Assembly: GCA_005879535.1 (NCBI GenBank)
Contig: VBKI01000066.1
Coordinates: 29,448-93,447 of the forward strand
DNA length: 64,000 bases
Direction: 5' to 3'
From: Deltaproteobacteria bacterium
GTDB taxonomy: Bacteria > Myxococcota > Myxococcia > Myxococcales > 40CM-4-68-19
This document shows, piece after piece, positions 20,101 to 28,821 of the stretch. A model generated the notes under the pieces. It ran no database searches. It saw nothing but the letters and a program-made list of their open reading frames with translations, and was not told the origin of the DNA. The position numbers were made by a program, and so were the translations under genes. Each line of letters begins with the position of its first letter. Position 1 is the first letter of the stretch.

Positions 20101-20793
20101 GCCGCGCTGCAGTTGGACGTGACCGTCGCCGAAGAGCAGATGCACTCGCTGCGCGAGAAGATCGACGCGCTCGGCGAGGTGTCGCTCACCGCCATCGACG
20201 AGGCACGGGAAGTCGGCGAGCGCTTCGCCTTCCTCTCCTCCCAGAAGGCGGATCTGGAGGAGGCCATCGCCAAGCTGCGGTCGGCGATCGCGCGGATCGA
20301 TCGGGCATCGAAGGAGCGCTTCCGCGAGACCTTTCAGCTCGTCAACGACCGCTTCCAGCAGGTGTTCCCCCGCCTCTTCCGCGGCGGCAAGGCGGAGCTG
20401 CAGCTCGTCGAGGATCCGGCGAACCCGTCGGCGGAGCCGGGCGTGGAGATCGTGGCGCAACCTCCGGGCAAGAAGCTCGCGTCGGTGAACCTCCTCTCCG
20501 GCGGAGAGAAGGCCTTGACCGCGGTCTCGCTCATCTTCGCCATCTTCCTGATCAAACCGACTCCGTTCTGCCTCCTCGACGAAGTGGACGCCCCGCTCGA
20601 CGAGGCGAACGTCGGCCGGTACAACGAGATGGTCCGCGAGATGAGCCGCAGCTCGCAGTTCATCGTGATCACGCACAACAAGCGCACGATGGAAGTGGCG
20701 GACTCGCTCTACGGCGTGACCATGGAGGAGCCGGGCATCTCGAAGATCGTCTCGGTCAAGCTCTCCCCACAAGCCGCTACCGCCGCCGCGTAG
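17191..20793 (+). CDS. smc: chromosome segregation protein SMC
   Basis: Condensin ATPase that compacts and separates chromosomes. It has 1200 residues from the GTG at 17191, which has a GGGGA ribosome-binding site; an ATG at 17209 (MKIRRLEISGFKSF) is the alternative and matches the family N-terminus. The head has Walker A GPNGCGKSN (about 37-45). Long coiled coils flank a hinge around residues 510-680 (GYGRGVKAIMLRAEEERR). The C-terminal head has signature LLSGGEKALTAVSL and Walker B FCLLDEVDAPLDE. Length is typical. No scpA or scpB is nearby. Confidence 0.97.
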   Translation: MVTCGPMKIRRLEISGFKSFADRVVFSFDEGITGVVGPNGCGKSNVVDAVRWAMGEQSAKHLRGRAMEDVIFSGSESRAATGMAEVSLTFQNDGRLVPPQYAGFGEITVTRRLFRNGDSEYEINKAACRLMDITELFLGTGVGTRAYSIIEQGRIGLIVSAKPEDRRAFIEEAAGVTKYKARRKQAERKLEATDQNLLRLSDVVGEVSKRLQSLERSAKKATRFRELRAELRELELLASCRQYLAFRDTESGQARELSEAGEAENVALAHAARLEAGLSAVEDEKKVQQLADQSHAIDKQLRLSEQEMEFAKRERETIATRQAQHEEEVSLLGVRLELLGREEEGLRLEGQKLADASAEDETRQKQAEESLQSALKEIHDAQHTVEGERHEAVSVLTRLANHRTNLVNLEKRRTELGGRLQKTSAEKEQLEARAQELARQRDELAQKLAEAQAKRRELHEHKVATEADLAAGRAEQRESETQLIKLREELADRRSRLTSLLELQKNFEGYGRGVKAIMLRAEEERRRDGVYGLVADVLRVERRYERAIEAVLGERLQLVLVESHAAGLKAVDYLRKAAQGRASFVPLTEMEQLPLVPEAAALPAPEDTVRAVDVVACAPEHERVRNYLLADVFLCETLAAALALWARNPGERTFVSTDGEVVDKEGVVSGGALEGVGDGLLHKRREVQELADTVQELEARLQLATERVQQLGARVQATDTQVKRLLHEEREEELSHLRLERDVARLQEDLGRIAQRDQVLRHETEHLESAMGEVAREEQASREAVAAGEGEQSEREARLRALQADLSRARERAESVQAEVTKAKVSNAAIAERREGVGRSLQRLLDSRSEVESRREKLRTEIDQGKERDAALQAKGQVAQEELRRLLAESERLRDELGRARARYEQAQERLRGGDEEVRTAREEARAVGERRGKSELALQGTRLEINHLEQQVRERHLMELTDVAAAKKDAALQLDVTVAEEQMHSLREKIDALGEVSLTAIDEAREVGERFAFLSSQKADLEEAIAKLRSAIARIDRASKERFRETFQLVNDRFQQVFPRLFRGGKAELQLVEDPANPSAEPGVEIVAQPPGKKLASVNLLSGGEKALTAVSLIFAIFLIKPTPFCLLDEVDAPLDEANVGRYNEMVREMSRSSQFIVITHNKRTMEVADSLYGVTMEEPGISKIVSVKLSPQAATAAA

Positions 20794-20906
20794 CGACTCT
20801 CCACGCATTCCTGTATCGATCGATCCGACGCCTGCGCGCCGCCGGCGTCACGCAAGCGAGACATGATCGAGATGCTCCCGAGTGTCACGTGCGGTAATGT
20901 CGACAC

Positions 20907-22124
20907 ATGCGCATCTCGACAGTCGCGGTAATTGCCACGGTGTTCGTTGCGGTGAGGGCGCGCGCGGATGACACCAAGCCGCCACAGATCTCGGAAGTGC
21001 GGGCGAGCCTGAAAGGCGGGCAGGTCCAGATCGAGGCCCGCATCACCGACGAGACCGGCGTGCTCTCCGCCATCTGCCATCACCGCGGCGCCGGAGGCAG
21101 GGCCGAGGATTCGCCGATGATGAGGAACGACTACGACGACGTGTTTCGCGCCAGCTTCCCGGGCGGGCTGGACACCGAGTACTGGATCGAAGCCAGCGAT
21201 CTCCTCGGAAACGGGCCCGCGACCTATGGGTCGTCGGCGAAGGCGTTCGCCGTGGGCTCCGCGGCGCCGGCGGAGAAAACGCCTCGCGCGCAGCCGCCTC
21301 CGCGAAAGCAGGCGGAGCCGAGACCGCCGCGCGAACGGGTCACGGCCAAGGCCGCGCCGCCGCCCTCCGTCGAGCACAGCCGACCCGGAACCTCGCCTCC
21401 CGAGGGACGCGACTTCCTGGTGCGCACGAAGATCAGGAGCGAATCTCCGGTCGCGCTCGCCGTCCTCCAGGTGCGCCCGCAGGGCAACACCACCTTCACC
21501 AACATGCCGCTGACGCGCACCGAGGGCGAGACCTGGGAGGCGCAGATCCCCGCGGCGATGGCGCACGGCAATGTGGAGTACTTCATCACCGCCAGGAACG
21601 AGGCCGGGCAGGCGACCCGCCAGGGAGAGGGCGGCTCCCGCGCTCCCTACGTGATCGCATTCAAGAAGGCCGTAGTCACTGCCACGCCGCAGGCCGCCCC
21701 GGCGACGACCGCTCCGCCGCAAGCGACGGGCCCCTTCATCTTCACCGACAATCCGCCGGTGCGGATCCCGCCTGGGCGTCCGTTCGTGCTGCGCGCGCAA
21801 GTGGTGCCGCCGACGGACAAGGGCGAGATGCCCGACCGGGTCGCCATCCTCTGGCGCGGCAACGACGCGCAGGATCAGCTCACCGACATGGTGCGCGACG
21901 AGACCGGCGGGTGGGGCGGGTACAAGGCCGAGTTGCCGCCGCAGGACGAGGGAGCGATCTTCTTCCAGATCGTCGCCTGCGACGCCGCCGCCACCAAGTG
22001 CGGCATCGACACCGGCAGCAAGCGCAAGTGGCACGCGACCGCCATCGCCGCACAGGCGGGCGCTTCCAGGCCGCTGCCGCTCGACGCGGTGAGCACCAAG
22101 GCTCCTCCCACGCTTCCGGAGTAA
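20907..22124 (+). CDS. secreted protein of unknown function, Pro-rich linkers between beta-type domains
   Basis: A 405-residue protein with a signal peptide cut after about residue 20 (VAVRARA). Three regions with similar beta-strand texture can be seen: about 22-95 (PPQISEVRASLKGGQVQIEA...), 165-240 and 270-380. They are separated by Pro/Ala-rich linkers. Each ends in a pattern like YWIEASDLLGNGP, VEYFITARNEAGQ or IFFQIVACDAAATKCG, which suggests repeated Ig/fibronectin-like domains. I do not recognise a named family. Two Cys near the first and last domain may form disulfides. It lies alone between smc and ftsY. Confidence 0.7.
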   Translation: MRISTVAVIATVFVAVRARADDTKPPQISEVRASLKGGQVQIEARITDETGVLSAICHHRGAGGRAEDSPMMRNDYDDVFRASFPGGLDTEYWIEASDLLGNGPATYGSSAKAFAVGSAAPAEKTPRAQPPPRKQAEPRPPRERVTAKAAPPPSVEHSRPGTSPPEGRDFLVRTKIRSESPVALAVLQVRPQGNTTFTNMPLTRTEGETWEAQIPAAMAHGNVEYFITARNEAGQATRQGEGGSRAPYVIAFKKAVVTATPQAAPATTAPPQATGPFIFTDNPPVRIPPGRPFVLRAQVVPPTDKGEMPDRVAILWRGNDAQDQLTDMVRDETGGWGGYKAELPPQDEGAIFFQIVACDAAATKCGIDTGSKRKWHATAIAAQAGASRPLPLDAVSTKAPPTLPE

Positions 22125-22175
22125 TCCGGTCCAGGCCTTGCTTTTTGCCCGCGGCTGAGCGATCTGCGCGCTCCC

Positions 22176-23615
22176 GTGCTGCTCGCGCTCGAAACCACGC
22201 AGATCGCCATCGCGGTCGCCCTGCTGATCGCCGCGGCGCTGATCATCGCGCTGCTCGCCCGCGCCTTCGTCTCCCGCAGGGCGCGTCCTCCCGGCGAGCT
22301 GCCCGCGGCGCCAGAACGCGAGACCATCGAGCCCGCGAAGGTCTCCATCTCAGAGGCGGCGCCGCCAGCGGAGCGCGTTGCCCGCGAGAAGCGCGCGCGG
22401 GAAGAGCTCGCCGAATCGGAGCAGCGGCTCGAGGTGGCGCACGAGGCCGCCCGCCGCGAGCCGCAGTCCTCCGCCGCCCGTGCGGAGGTCGACCGCTACG
22501 AACGAGAAGTCGCGGACCTGCGGCGCCGCGCGGACTACGAGCACCGCAAGACCGAGGAGGCGCTGGAAAAGGCACGCCGGCAGGCGGAGGCTGCCGCCCG
22601 CGAAGAGTCGGCAGCGCGGGCACGCGCGGAAGAGCAGGCGCGCGTCGAGGCCGAGCGCCGGACGCTGGAAGAAACGCGGCGAAGGCTGGCGCAACAGGAA
22701 GCAGGCCGGACTCTCGCCGAGGGCTTGGCGAAGACCCGGAGTGGTTTCATCGCCCGCCTCAATGCGTTCGTCGGCGCCAGCAAGGACCTGGACGACGCCG
22801 CGCTCGCGGAGCTGGAGGAGATTCTCTTCTCCGCGGACGTGGGCGTCCACACGGCGACCGCGCTTCTGGAGAGCGTGCGCGAACGGCTCAAACGCCGTGA
22901 GCTCTCGGATCTGGCCAGGGTGAAGGCCGCCTTGCGCGAGGAGATCGAACGCATCCTCTCCCAGGCATCCGGCCCTCACGGCGGCCTGCCCGACGCGCCG
23001 CCGCCGCAAGTGGTGATGGTCGTCGGCGTGAACGGCACGGGAAAGACGACCACCATCGGCAAGCTCGCGGCAAAGATGAAAGCCGCCGGCAAGTCCGTCA
23101 TCCTCGGCGCCGGCGATACCTTCCGCGCCGCCGCCGGCGAACAGCTCGACGTGTGGGCCGATCGCGCGCAGGTCCCGATCGTCCGCGGCAAGGACGGCAC
23201 CGACCCCGGCGCGGTGCTCTTCGACGCGGTGACGCGCGCCCGCGGCGAGAAACTCGACGTGGTGCTCTGCGACACCGCCGGCCGCCTGCACACGAAGCCC
23301 AATCTGATGGAAGAGCTGAAGCGGCTGAAGCGGACGCTGTCCAAGGCCCAGGAAGGCGCCCCCCACGAGGTGCTGCTGGTCGTCGACGCCACCACCGGCC
23401 AGAACGCCATCCAGCAGGCCCGCCAGTTCCACGACTCGCTGGGCGTGACCGGATTCGTCCTTACCAAGCTCGACGGCACCGCGAAAGGCGGCGTCATCAT
23501 CGGCATCTGCGACACGCTGAAAATCCCCGTGCGCTACGTCGGCATCGGCGAGAAGGTGAGCGACCTGAAGGAGTTCGACGCCCACGAGTTCGTCGAGGCG
23601 CTGTTTGCGGAGTAG
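22176..23615 (+). CDS. ftsY: signal recognition particle receptor FtsY
   Basis: GTPase docking SRP-ribosome complexes at the membrane. It has 479 residues from a GTG. An N-terminal membrane helix ([22 protein letters not shown]) is followed by a long acidic/Arg-rich coiled coil (about 50-185). The NG domain then begins at about 190 ([33 protein letters not shown]). G1 is GVNGTGKTT (about 285), [17 protein letters not shown]3 [16 protein letters not shown] and G4 [10 protein letters not shown] follow. The NG domain is standard; the N-terminal anchor plus coiled coil is longer than in Bacillus FtsY. Confidence 0.95.
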   Translation: MLLALETTQIAIAVALLIAAALIIALLARAFVSRRARPPGELPAAPERETIEPAKVSISEAAPPAERVAREKRAREELAESEQRLEVAHEAARREPQSSAARAEVDRYEREVADLRRRADYEHRKTEEALEKARRQAEAAAREESAARARAEEQARVEAERRTLEETRRRLAQQEAGRTLAEGLAKTRSGFIARLNAFVGASKDLDDAALAELEEILFSADVGVHTATALLESVRERLKRRELSDLARVKAALREEIERILSQASGPHGGLPDAPPPQVVMVVGVNGTGKTTTIGKLAAKMKAAGKSVILGAGDTFRAAAGEQLDVWADRAQVPIVRGKDGTDPGAVLFDAVTRARGEKLDVVLCDTAGRLHTKPNLMEELKRLKRTLSKAQEGAPHEVLLVVDATTGQNAIQQARQFHDSLGVTGFVLTKLDGTAKGGVIIGICDTLKIPVRYVGIGEKVSDLKEFDAHEFVEALFAE

Positions 23616-23681
23616 GCGCTCCCGCGCCGGAGGCCCGGGTGTGCGCCTATGCTTTGGCCTGTACAGTATGCTTTAGCGGAC

Positions 23682-25058
23682 ATGTCCACGCGCGGCACCA
23701 TCCTGGTGGTCGACGACGAGCAGGCGAACCTGGACTCGCTCGAGCGGATCTTCGCGCGCGAGGGGTATCGCATCCTGCTCGCACGCAACGGTCAGGCGGC
23801 GGTGGAGACGCTGCGCGCCGAGCCGGTGGACGTCGTGCTGACCGACCTCATGATGCCGGCGATGAGCGGGCAGGAATTGCTCCGAGCGGTGCGGGCCGTC
23901 GCGCCCGACGCGGAAGTGGTCCTGATGACCGCCTACGGGACCGTGGACGCCGCGGTGGCGGCGATGAAGGACGGCGCCTACGACTTCCTCACCAAGCCGC
24001 TGAAGCGTCATGCGGTGCTGAAGAGCGTCCAGCAGGCCATCGAGAAGCGCCGGCTCGTGCAGGAGAACAAGCAGCTTCGCGCCCGCCTCGCCGGGGCCGA
24101 GCAGCCCATCGTCGGCCAGAGCCCGTCGCTGCGCGCGACGCTCGACATCATCCGGCAGGCGGCGCCCTCCTCGGCGACGGTGCTGCTGCTCGGTGAGAGC
24201 GGCACCGGCAAGGAGCTCTTCGCGCGCGCTCTCCACGAGCACTCGGCCCGCGCATCGGGGCCTTTCGTGCCCATCAACTGCGCCGCGATCCCCGAGACGA
24301 TCCTCGAAGCTGAGCTCTTCGGGTACGAACGCGGCGCATTCACCGGCGCGGTGCAGCGCAAGGAAGGCCGCATCGAGCGGGCCCAGGGCGGCAGCCTTTT
24401 CCTCGACGAGGTCGGCGAGCTGACGCCGTCGGTCCAGGTGAAGCTGCTCCGCTTCCTGCAGGATGGGGAGATCGAGCGCCTGGGCGGAACCGGCACCATC
24501 AAGGTGGACTGCCGTGTGGTGGCCGCCACCAACCAGGATCTCTCCGCGCGCGTCCGCGAAGGAAAGTTCCGCGAGGACCTCTACTACCGGCTGAACGTCA
24601 TCCAGGTGGTGCTGCCGCCGCTGCGCGATCGCGTGGAGGACGTTCCTCTCCTCGCCGACCACTTCATCGCGCGGTACGCGGCCAAGAACGGGAAATCGAT
24701 CCGCGGCCTCACGCGCGCGGCGCTCGCCGCACTGGAGGCCTACCCTTGGCCCGGCAACGTCCGAGAGCTGGAGCACGCCATCGAGCGCGCTGTGGTGCTC
24801 TCGCGCGGCGAAGAGATCGACGTGGACGATCTGCCGGAGTCCGTTCGCGCCGGGGGCGCCGCGCGCAATGCCGGCGTGGCCGGCGCCCTCGAGGGTCGTA
24901 CCCTCGCGGTGCCGCTCGGGACGACGATGGAAGAGATCGAGCTGCGCGTCATCCGCGAGACGCTGCGTCAGACGAAGGGAGACAAGAACCTCGCCGCGCA
25001 GCTGCTCGGCATCGCCGCGCGCACCATCTATCGCAAGCTCGATCGGGAGAAGGACTAA
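23682..25058 (+). CDS. sigma54-dependent response regulator, NtrC family (second copy)
   Basis: It has 458 residues from the ATG at 23682. The receiver has Asp55 in VLTDLMMP and Lys105 in TKP. The AAA+ domain has Walker A GESGTGKE (171-178), GAFTGA (218-223) and SLFLDEVGEL. The C-terminal Fis helix-turn-helix is KNLAAQLLGIAARTIYRKLD. No kinase is adjacent. It is encoded upstream of and on the same strand as the type II secretion operon, so it may control it; that is inference. A motif GGCCTGTACAGT precedes the start by about 14 bases. Confidence 0.93.
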   Translation: MSTRGTILVVDDEQANLDSLERIFAREGYRILLARNGQAAVETLRAEPVDVVLTDLMMPAMSGQELLRAVRAVAPDAEVVLMTAYGTVDAAVAAMKDGAYDFLTKPLKRHAVLKSVQQAIEKRRLVQENKQLRARLAGAEQPIVGQSPSLRATLDIIRQAAPSSATVLLLGESGTGKELFARALHEHSARASGPFVPINCAAIPETILEAELFGYERGAFTGAVQRKEGRIERAQGGSLFLDEVGELTPSVQVKLLRFLQDGEIERLGGTGTIKVDCRVVAATNQDLSARVREGKFREDLYYRLNVIQVVLPPLRDRVEDVPLLADHFIARYAAKNGKSIRGLTRAALAALEAYPWPGNVRELEHAIERAVVLSRGEEIDVDDLPESVRAGGAARNAGVAGALEGRTLAVPLGTTMEEIELRVIRETLRQTKGDKNLAAQLLGIAARTIYRKLDREKD

Positions 25059-25074
25059 GCAGCGTTGGCGGCCG

Positions 25075-25089
25075 GTGACAAATTGTCAC
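25075..25089. promoter_or_regulatory. palindrome GTGACA-AAT-TGTCAC ahead of the type II secretion operon
   Basis: A perfect 6-3-6 inverted repeat in the only gap before gspC. A further half-site TTGTCAC is found near 25107-25113. Its position suggests an operator of the secretion operon; the binding protein is unknown. Confidence 0.5.
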
Positions 25090-25170
25090 GCCGGCAATGC
25101 TCGCCGTTGTCACCTTGTCGCCCGGCCGCCCTCCAACCGTCCCGAGCGACGGATTCCTGAGCGGCTCCGC

Positions 25171-25186
25171 TGGCATGGCGCTTGCT
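25171..25186 (+). promoter_or_regulatory. possible sigma54 -24/-12 element near the gspC start
   Basis: TGGCAT-N5-TTGCT matches the sigma54 consensus at the invariant GG and GC with correct spacing. Transcription would start near 25197, almost at the ATG at 25199, giving a nearly leaderless message. Such matches are expected by chance once or twice in a window this size. Confidence 0.25.
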
Positions 25187-25198
25187 GCTCCGCTCGGT

Positions 25199-26113
25199 AT
25201 GGAGCTCGTCCTCCAGCGATACTCGTGGGCGTTCGACGCCGTCGCAGTGTTGCTCGGCGCGTATCTCGCCGCGCGCACCGTGAACACGATCGCCGCCGCC
25301 GCCATCGCGCCGAAGCCCGCCCTGGTGCAGCAGGCTGGAGCCACGCCGCAGTCCGCCGCCCAGCCGCAGCGTGTGGAGCTCGACGCCGACAAGGTGGCGA
25401 AGCTGTTCGACGTCCCGCTGCCGAAGCCGCCAGCGCCCGGCGCCGAGACGACGCAGACGCAGCGCGCCGGCTGGAACCCCGTGCCCGTCCGCTCGTCGCT
25501 GCACGGCACTCTGATCGGAACCGCCATCGCCGATCCCGCGAAGTACTCGCTTTGCCAGATCACCAACCCGGACGTGAACGAGACGCAGGTCTATGCCATC
25601 GGCGAGAAGTACCAGGACGCGCGGATCTACGCGATCGAGAAGGAGCGCGTGCTGATCGACAATGCCGGCGTCAACGAGTACATCGACAACAGCCTCGCCG
25701 CGCCGCCCAACCTGGGAGTGATCCCGATCGTCCAGCCGGGCGCCCTGGGACAGGCGCAGGCCGGCGGCGGCGAGGGCGTCCGGCAGCTCTCCGAGAACCA
25801 GTACGTGGTGGCGCGGAGCGAGATCAACAACGCGCTCACCAACCTCTCCGACCTCGCCACCAAGGCGAGGATCGTCCCCTCGTTCAAGAACGGGGTGGCG
25901 AACGGGTTCAAGCTGTTCTCCATCGTGCCCGATTCGCTCTACGCCAAGATCGGCGTGCAGAACGGCGACGTGATCCGGCGCATCAACGGCTACGAGATGA
26001 ACAGCCCGGACAAGGCGCTGGAGATCTACCAGAAGCTGCGCGACGCGAACCGCATCGAGATCGAGCTCGAGCGCCGCGGCGAGACCTTGCGCAAGACGTA
26101 CTCCATCGAATGA
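25199..26113 (+). CDS. gspC: type II secretion protein GspC
   Basis: Inner-membrane component linking the platform to the GspD secretin. It has 304 residues from the ATG at 25199 (MELVLQRYSWAFDAVAVLLGA), which puts the single membrane helix at the N-terminus as usual; in-frame starts at 25175 and 25097 would add 8 or 34 residues. The homology-region domain is at about 95-165 (VRSSLHGTLIGTAIADPAKYSLC). A C-terminal PDZ domain follows (FKLFSIVPDSLYAKIGVQNGDVIRRINGYEM). It is first gene of a 12-gene operon; the stop overlaps the gspD start (ATGA). Confidence 0.88.
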   Translation: MELVLQRYSWAFDAVAVLLGAYLAARTVNTIAAAAIAPKPALVQQAGATPQSAAQPQRVELDADKVAKLFDVPLPKPPAPGAETTQTQRAGWNPVPVRSSLHGTLIGTAIADPAKYSLCQITNPDVNETQVYAIGEKYQDARIYAIEKERVLIDNAGVNEYIDNSLAAPPNLGVIPIVQPGALGQAQAGGGEGVRQLSENQYVVARSEINNALTNLSDLATKARIVPSFKNGVANGFKLFSIVPDSLYAKIGVQNGDVIRRINGYEMNSPDKALEIYQKLRDANRIEIELERRGETLRKTYSIE

Positions 26114-28815
26114 CCCGGGAGAACTTCGTGCATCCCCTGCGCTGGGCTTTCTTGCTCCCGCTCGCGGCGACCCTCGTCGCCGCGCCACCGTCGCGCGCGC
26201 AACAGCAGCCGCCGCCGCAGCCGCCGCCGGAACTGCCGCCGCCGCAGCAACAGCCGCCGCAGCAGCAACAGCCGCCGCCCCCGCCGCAGACGCCTCCACC
26301 GCGGCGACCCGTCCCGATCGTCCCGCCGCGAACGCCGCCGGCAAATCAGCCCGCTCCTGCGCAGCCCGGGGCGACGCGCGCCACCCAGCCGCCACCGAGC
26401 GCGCCCGTCGACAAGAAGGAGATCCACAACCAGGCGCGCACGGTGGTGATGTCCTTCGACAAGCGGGACCTCACCGAAGTGATCCAGTTCGTCAGCCAGT
26501 TCACCCAGCGCAACTTCATCTTGCCGGAGCGCGTCGCCGGGAAGATCACCATCCTCTCCAACTCGCCGATCCCCGCCGACGACGTGTGGAACGTCTTCGT
26601 CGCCGCACTCGACGCCAACAACTGGTCCGTCTATCCGGTCGGCAAGTACTGGAAGCTCGTGGAGAAGAAGCAGTCCTCCCGCGCGAACATCCCCATCTAT
26701 CTCGACCGCGGGCAGGAGGCGCCGCCCACCGAGCAGATGGTCACCAGGCTGTTCAAGCTCCGCTATGTCGAAGCGGACCAGATGCGCAACGTGCTGAACC
26801 AGTTCACGTCGCGCGACTCCGATTTCCAGATCTTCCCGCCGGACACGCTGGTGATCAGCGACCTCGGCCTGAACATGCGCAGGCTGGAGAAGCTGGTCGC
26901 GCAGCTGGACCAGCCGGGCGGCTCCGAGGAGATCCACATCGTCCCCGTGCAGTACGCGGGAGCGCAGGAGCTCGCGCAGAAGCTGACCGAGATCTTCCAG
27001 GCGCAGGCGCCGGCCCAGCGGGGCGGCGTCGCCCGCCAGCTCGGCGTCGCCGAGCCGGTCGTCCAGCCCGGACAACCGCTCCCCGTCCCTCAACCCGGAC
27101 AGGCCCCTGCCGGCACCGGCGGCCCGGTGCAGATCGGCAAGATCATCCCGGAGGAGCGGACGAACAAGCTCATCGTCATCGCCGGCGCCCGTTCTTTCAA
27201 CCGGGTGATGCAGCTGATCCGCCAGCTCGACGTCCCCGCCGGCGAGGGCGGTGTCCACGTCTATTACCTGGAGAACGCCAAGGCCGAGGACGTCGCCGCC
27301 ACGCTGCAGGCGCTGGCGCAGGGAGCCGCTGCGCGACACACCACCGGACCCACGGGTGCCGCCGGGGCGCGCCCCCCGGGTCCGCCGCAGGCGACGCCGG
27401 CCGGGGCCGCAGCCCCTGCGGGACCGGTCTCCGCCGATCTCTTCGCCGGCGAGGTGAAGATTACCGCCGACAAGAACACCAACTCGCTGGTGGTGATCGC
27501 CTCGCAGGCCGACTACCGGAACCTGGTCAAGGTCGTGGAGCGTCTCGACATCCGCCGCCGCCAGGTATTCGTCGAAGCGGTGATCATGGAAGTGAATCTC
27601 GAGAACGACCTCGAGGTCGGCGTCTCCGCGCACGGCGGTACCATCCTCAACGACGTCAGCTTCCGCGGAGCAAAGGGCGACGCTCCCTTGGTCGTCGGCA
27701 GCGAGCTCGGCGGCCTCAGCTCCCTCGGCGGCGTGACCTCGCTGGGATCGCTGGGAGGCTTCCTCGCGGGACTGCAGGGCCCCCCCATCACGGTGCCCGG
27801 CCTGAACGTCTCACTGCCCTCCTTTGCCATCCTGCTCAACGCATTGCAGAGCTCGAGCGACGTGAACGTGATCAGCACTCCCCACGTGATCATGACCGAC
27901 AACACCGAGGGAGAGATCACCGTCGGCCAGAACGTCCCCTTCCAGGCGGCCTATTCGCCGACCAGCTCGGCGCTGACCTCTCTCGTCTCCGGCACCTCGG
28001 GGACCACCACCGGCACGACGAATACCGCCGCCACCTCGTTGCTCGGCCTCGGCGGCCTCGGGTCCCTCTACGCGCCCATCCAGCGGCAGAACGTCGAGCT
28101 GCGCCTGCGGATCAAGCCACAGATCAACGAGAGCGACTACGTCCGCCTCGACGTCGACGAGCAGACCGAAGAGATCGCCAGCGTCGACAAGCAGCTCGGT
28201 CCCACCACCTCCAAGCGCAGCGCGAAGACCACGGTGGTGGCCAAGGACCAGGAGACGGTGGTGATCGGCGGACTGATCCAGGAGCGCAGCACCCGCAGCG
28301 TGCAGAAGGTCCCGGTGCTGGGATCGCTGCCGCTGCTCGGCTGGCTTTTCCGCAACGAGTCGACGAAGAAGACCAGGACGAATCTATTGTTGTTCCTCAC
28401 TCCCTACATCATCCGCGACCAATCCGATTACCGGCGCATCTTCGAGCGCAAGATGTCCGAGCGCGCGGAGTTCGTGAAGCGCTTCTACGGCGACGAGGGC
28501 CGCTACGAGGCCGCCGTCGACTACGACCGCAAGCCGGGACCGCTCGCCCGGGTGCGACGAGGTGTGCAGCAAGAGCTGAACCGCTACGAGAACGGGGGCC
28601 CCGGCGGCGCCGATCAGCGGGTCATTCGCCCCGGCCAGCGTTATGCTCCGCCGGAGCTGGACAAGGGCGGAGTCAACCCGGCGATCCGGATTCCATCGCC
28701 TGCTCCCCTTCCCGCCGAGCCGAAGCAGGAGCCTGCGCCGGGCACGCAGGCGCCCCCCGAACAGCCGCCGCCAGAGCCGGCGCCGTCGGAAGAGAAGCCC
28801 GATCAGGAGGGTTGA
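26110..28815 (+). CDS. gspD: type II secretion secretin GspD
   Basis: Outer-membrane multimeric channel. It has 901 residues. After a signal peptide (LRWAFLLPLAATLVAAPPSRA) comes an unusual Pro/Gln run (residues about 33-75). An N0 domain follows (about 105-190, VVMSFDKRDLTEVIQFVSQF), then N1-N3 repeats with Pro/Gly-rich linkers. The secretin domain (about 540-765) has DVNVISTPHVIMTDNTEGEI and VPVLGSLPLLGWLFRNE, ending LLLFLTPYIIRD. A 130-residue Pro/Glu-rich tail follows. An in-frame GTG at 26128 is an alternative start. Its ATG overlaps the gspC stop. Confidence 0.95.
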   Translation: MTRENFVHPLRWAFLLPLAATLVAAPPSRAQQQPPPQPPPELPPPQQQPPQQQQPPPPPQTPPPRRPVPIVPPRTPPANQPAPAQPGATRATQPPPSAPVDKKEIHNQARTVVMSFDKRDLTEVIQFVSQFTQRNFILPERVAGKITILSNSPIPADDVWNVFVAALDANNWSVYPVGKYWKLVEKKQSSRANIPIYLDRGQEAPPTEQMVTRLFKLRYVEADQMRNVLNQFTSRDSDFQIFPPDTLVISDLGLNMRRLEKLVAQLDQPGGSEEIHIVPVQYAGAQELAQKLTEIFQAQAPAQRGGVARQLGVAEPVVQPGQPLPVPQPGQAPAGTGGPVQIGKIIPEERTNKLIVIAGARSFNRVMQLIRQLDVPAGEGGVHVYYLENAKAEDVAATLQALAQGAAARHTTGPTGAAGARPPGPPQATPAGAAAPAGPVSADLFAGEVKITADKNTNSLVVIASQADYRNLVKVVERLDIRRRQVFVEAVIMEVNLENDLEVGVSAHGGTILNDVSFRGAKGDAPLVVGSELGGLSSLGGVTSLGSLGGFLAGLQGPPITVPGLNVSLPSFAILLNALQSSSDVNVISTPHVIMTDNTEGEITVGQNVPFQAAYSPTSSALTSLVSGTSGTTTGTTNTAATSLLGLGGLGSLYAPIQRQNVELRLRIKPQINESDYVRLDVDEQTEEIASVDKQLGPTTSKRSAKTTVVAKDQETVVIGGLIQERSTRSVQKVPVLGSLPLLGWLFRNESTKKTRTNLLLFLTPYIIRDQSDYRRIFERKMSERAEFVKRFYGDEGRYEAAVDYDRKPGPLARVRRGVQQELNRYENGGPGGADQRVIRPGQRYAPPELDKGGVNPAIRIPSPAPLPAEPKQEPAPGTQAPPEQPPPEPAPSEEKPDQEG

Positions 28816-28821
28816 CGCAGG

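Noticed and set aside
15994..20808. 1604-codon open frame on the minus strand opposite smc
   Set aside because: Its end is the real PH-domain gene (15994-16500); the rest is the Leu/Arg-rich mirror of smc, which has clear SMC motifs on the plus strand.
24868..26109. Long upstream extension of the gspD frame
   Set aside because: It lies over gspC and the NtrC-type gene in another frame and is Arg/Pro-rich without motifs; the signal peptide near 26128 marks the true N-terminus.
26205..26300. Tandem repeat or CRISPR-like array
   Set aside because: It is a coding Pro/Gln tract in the secretin with irregular codons, without spacers.
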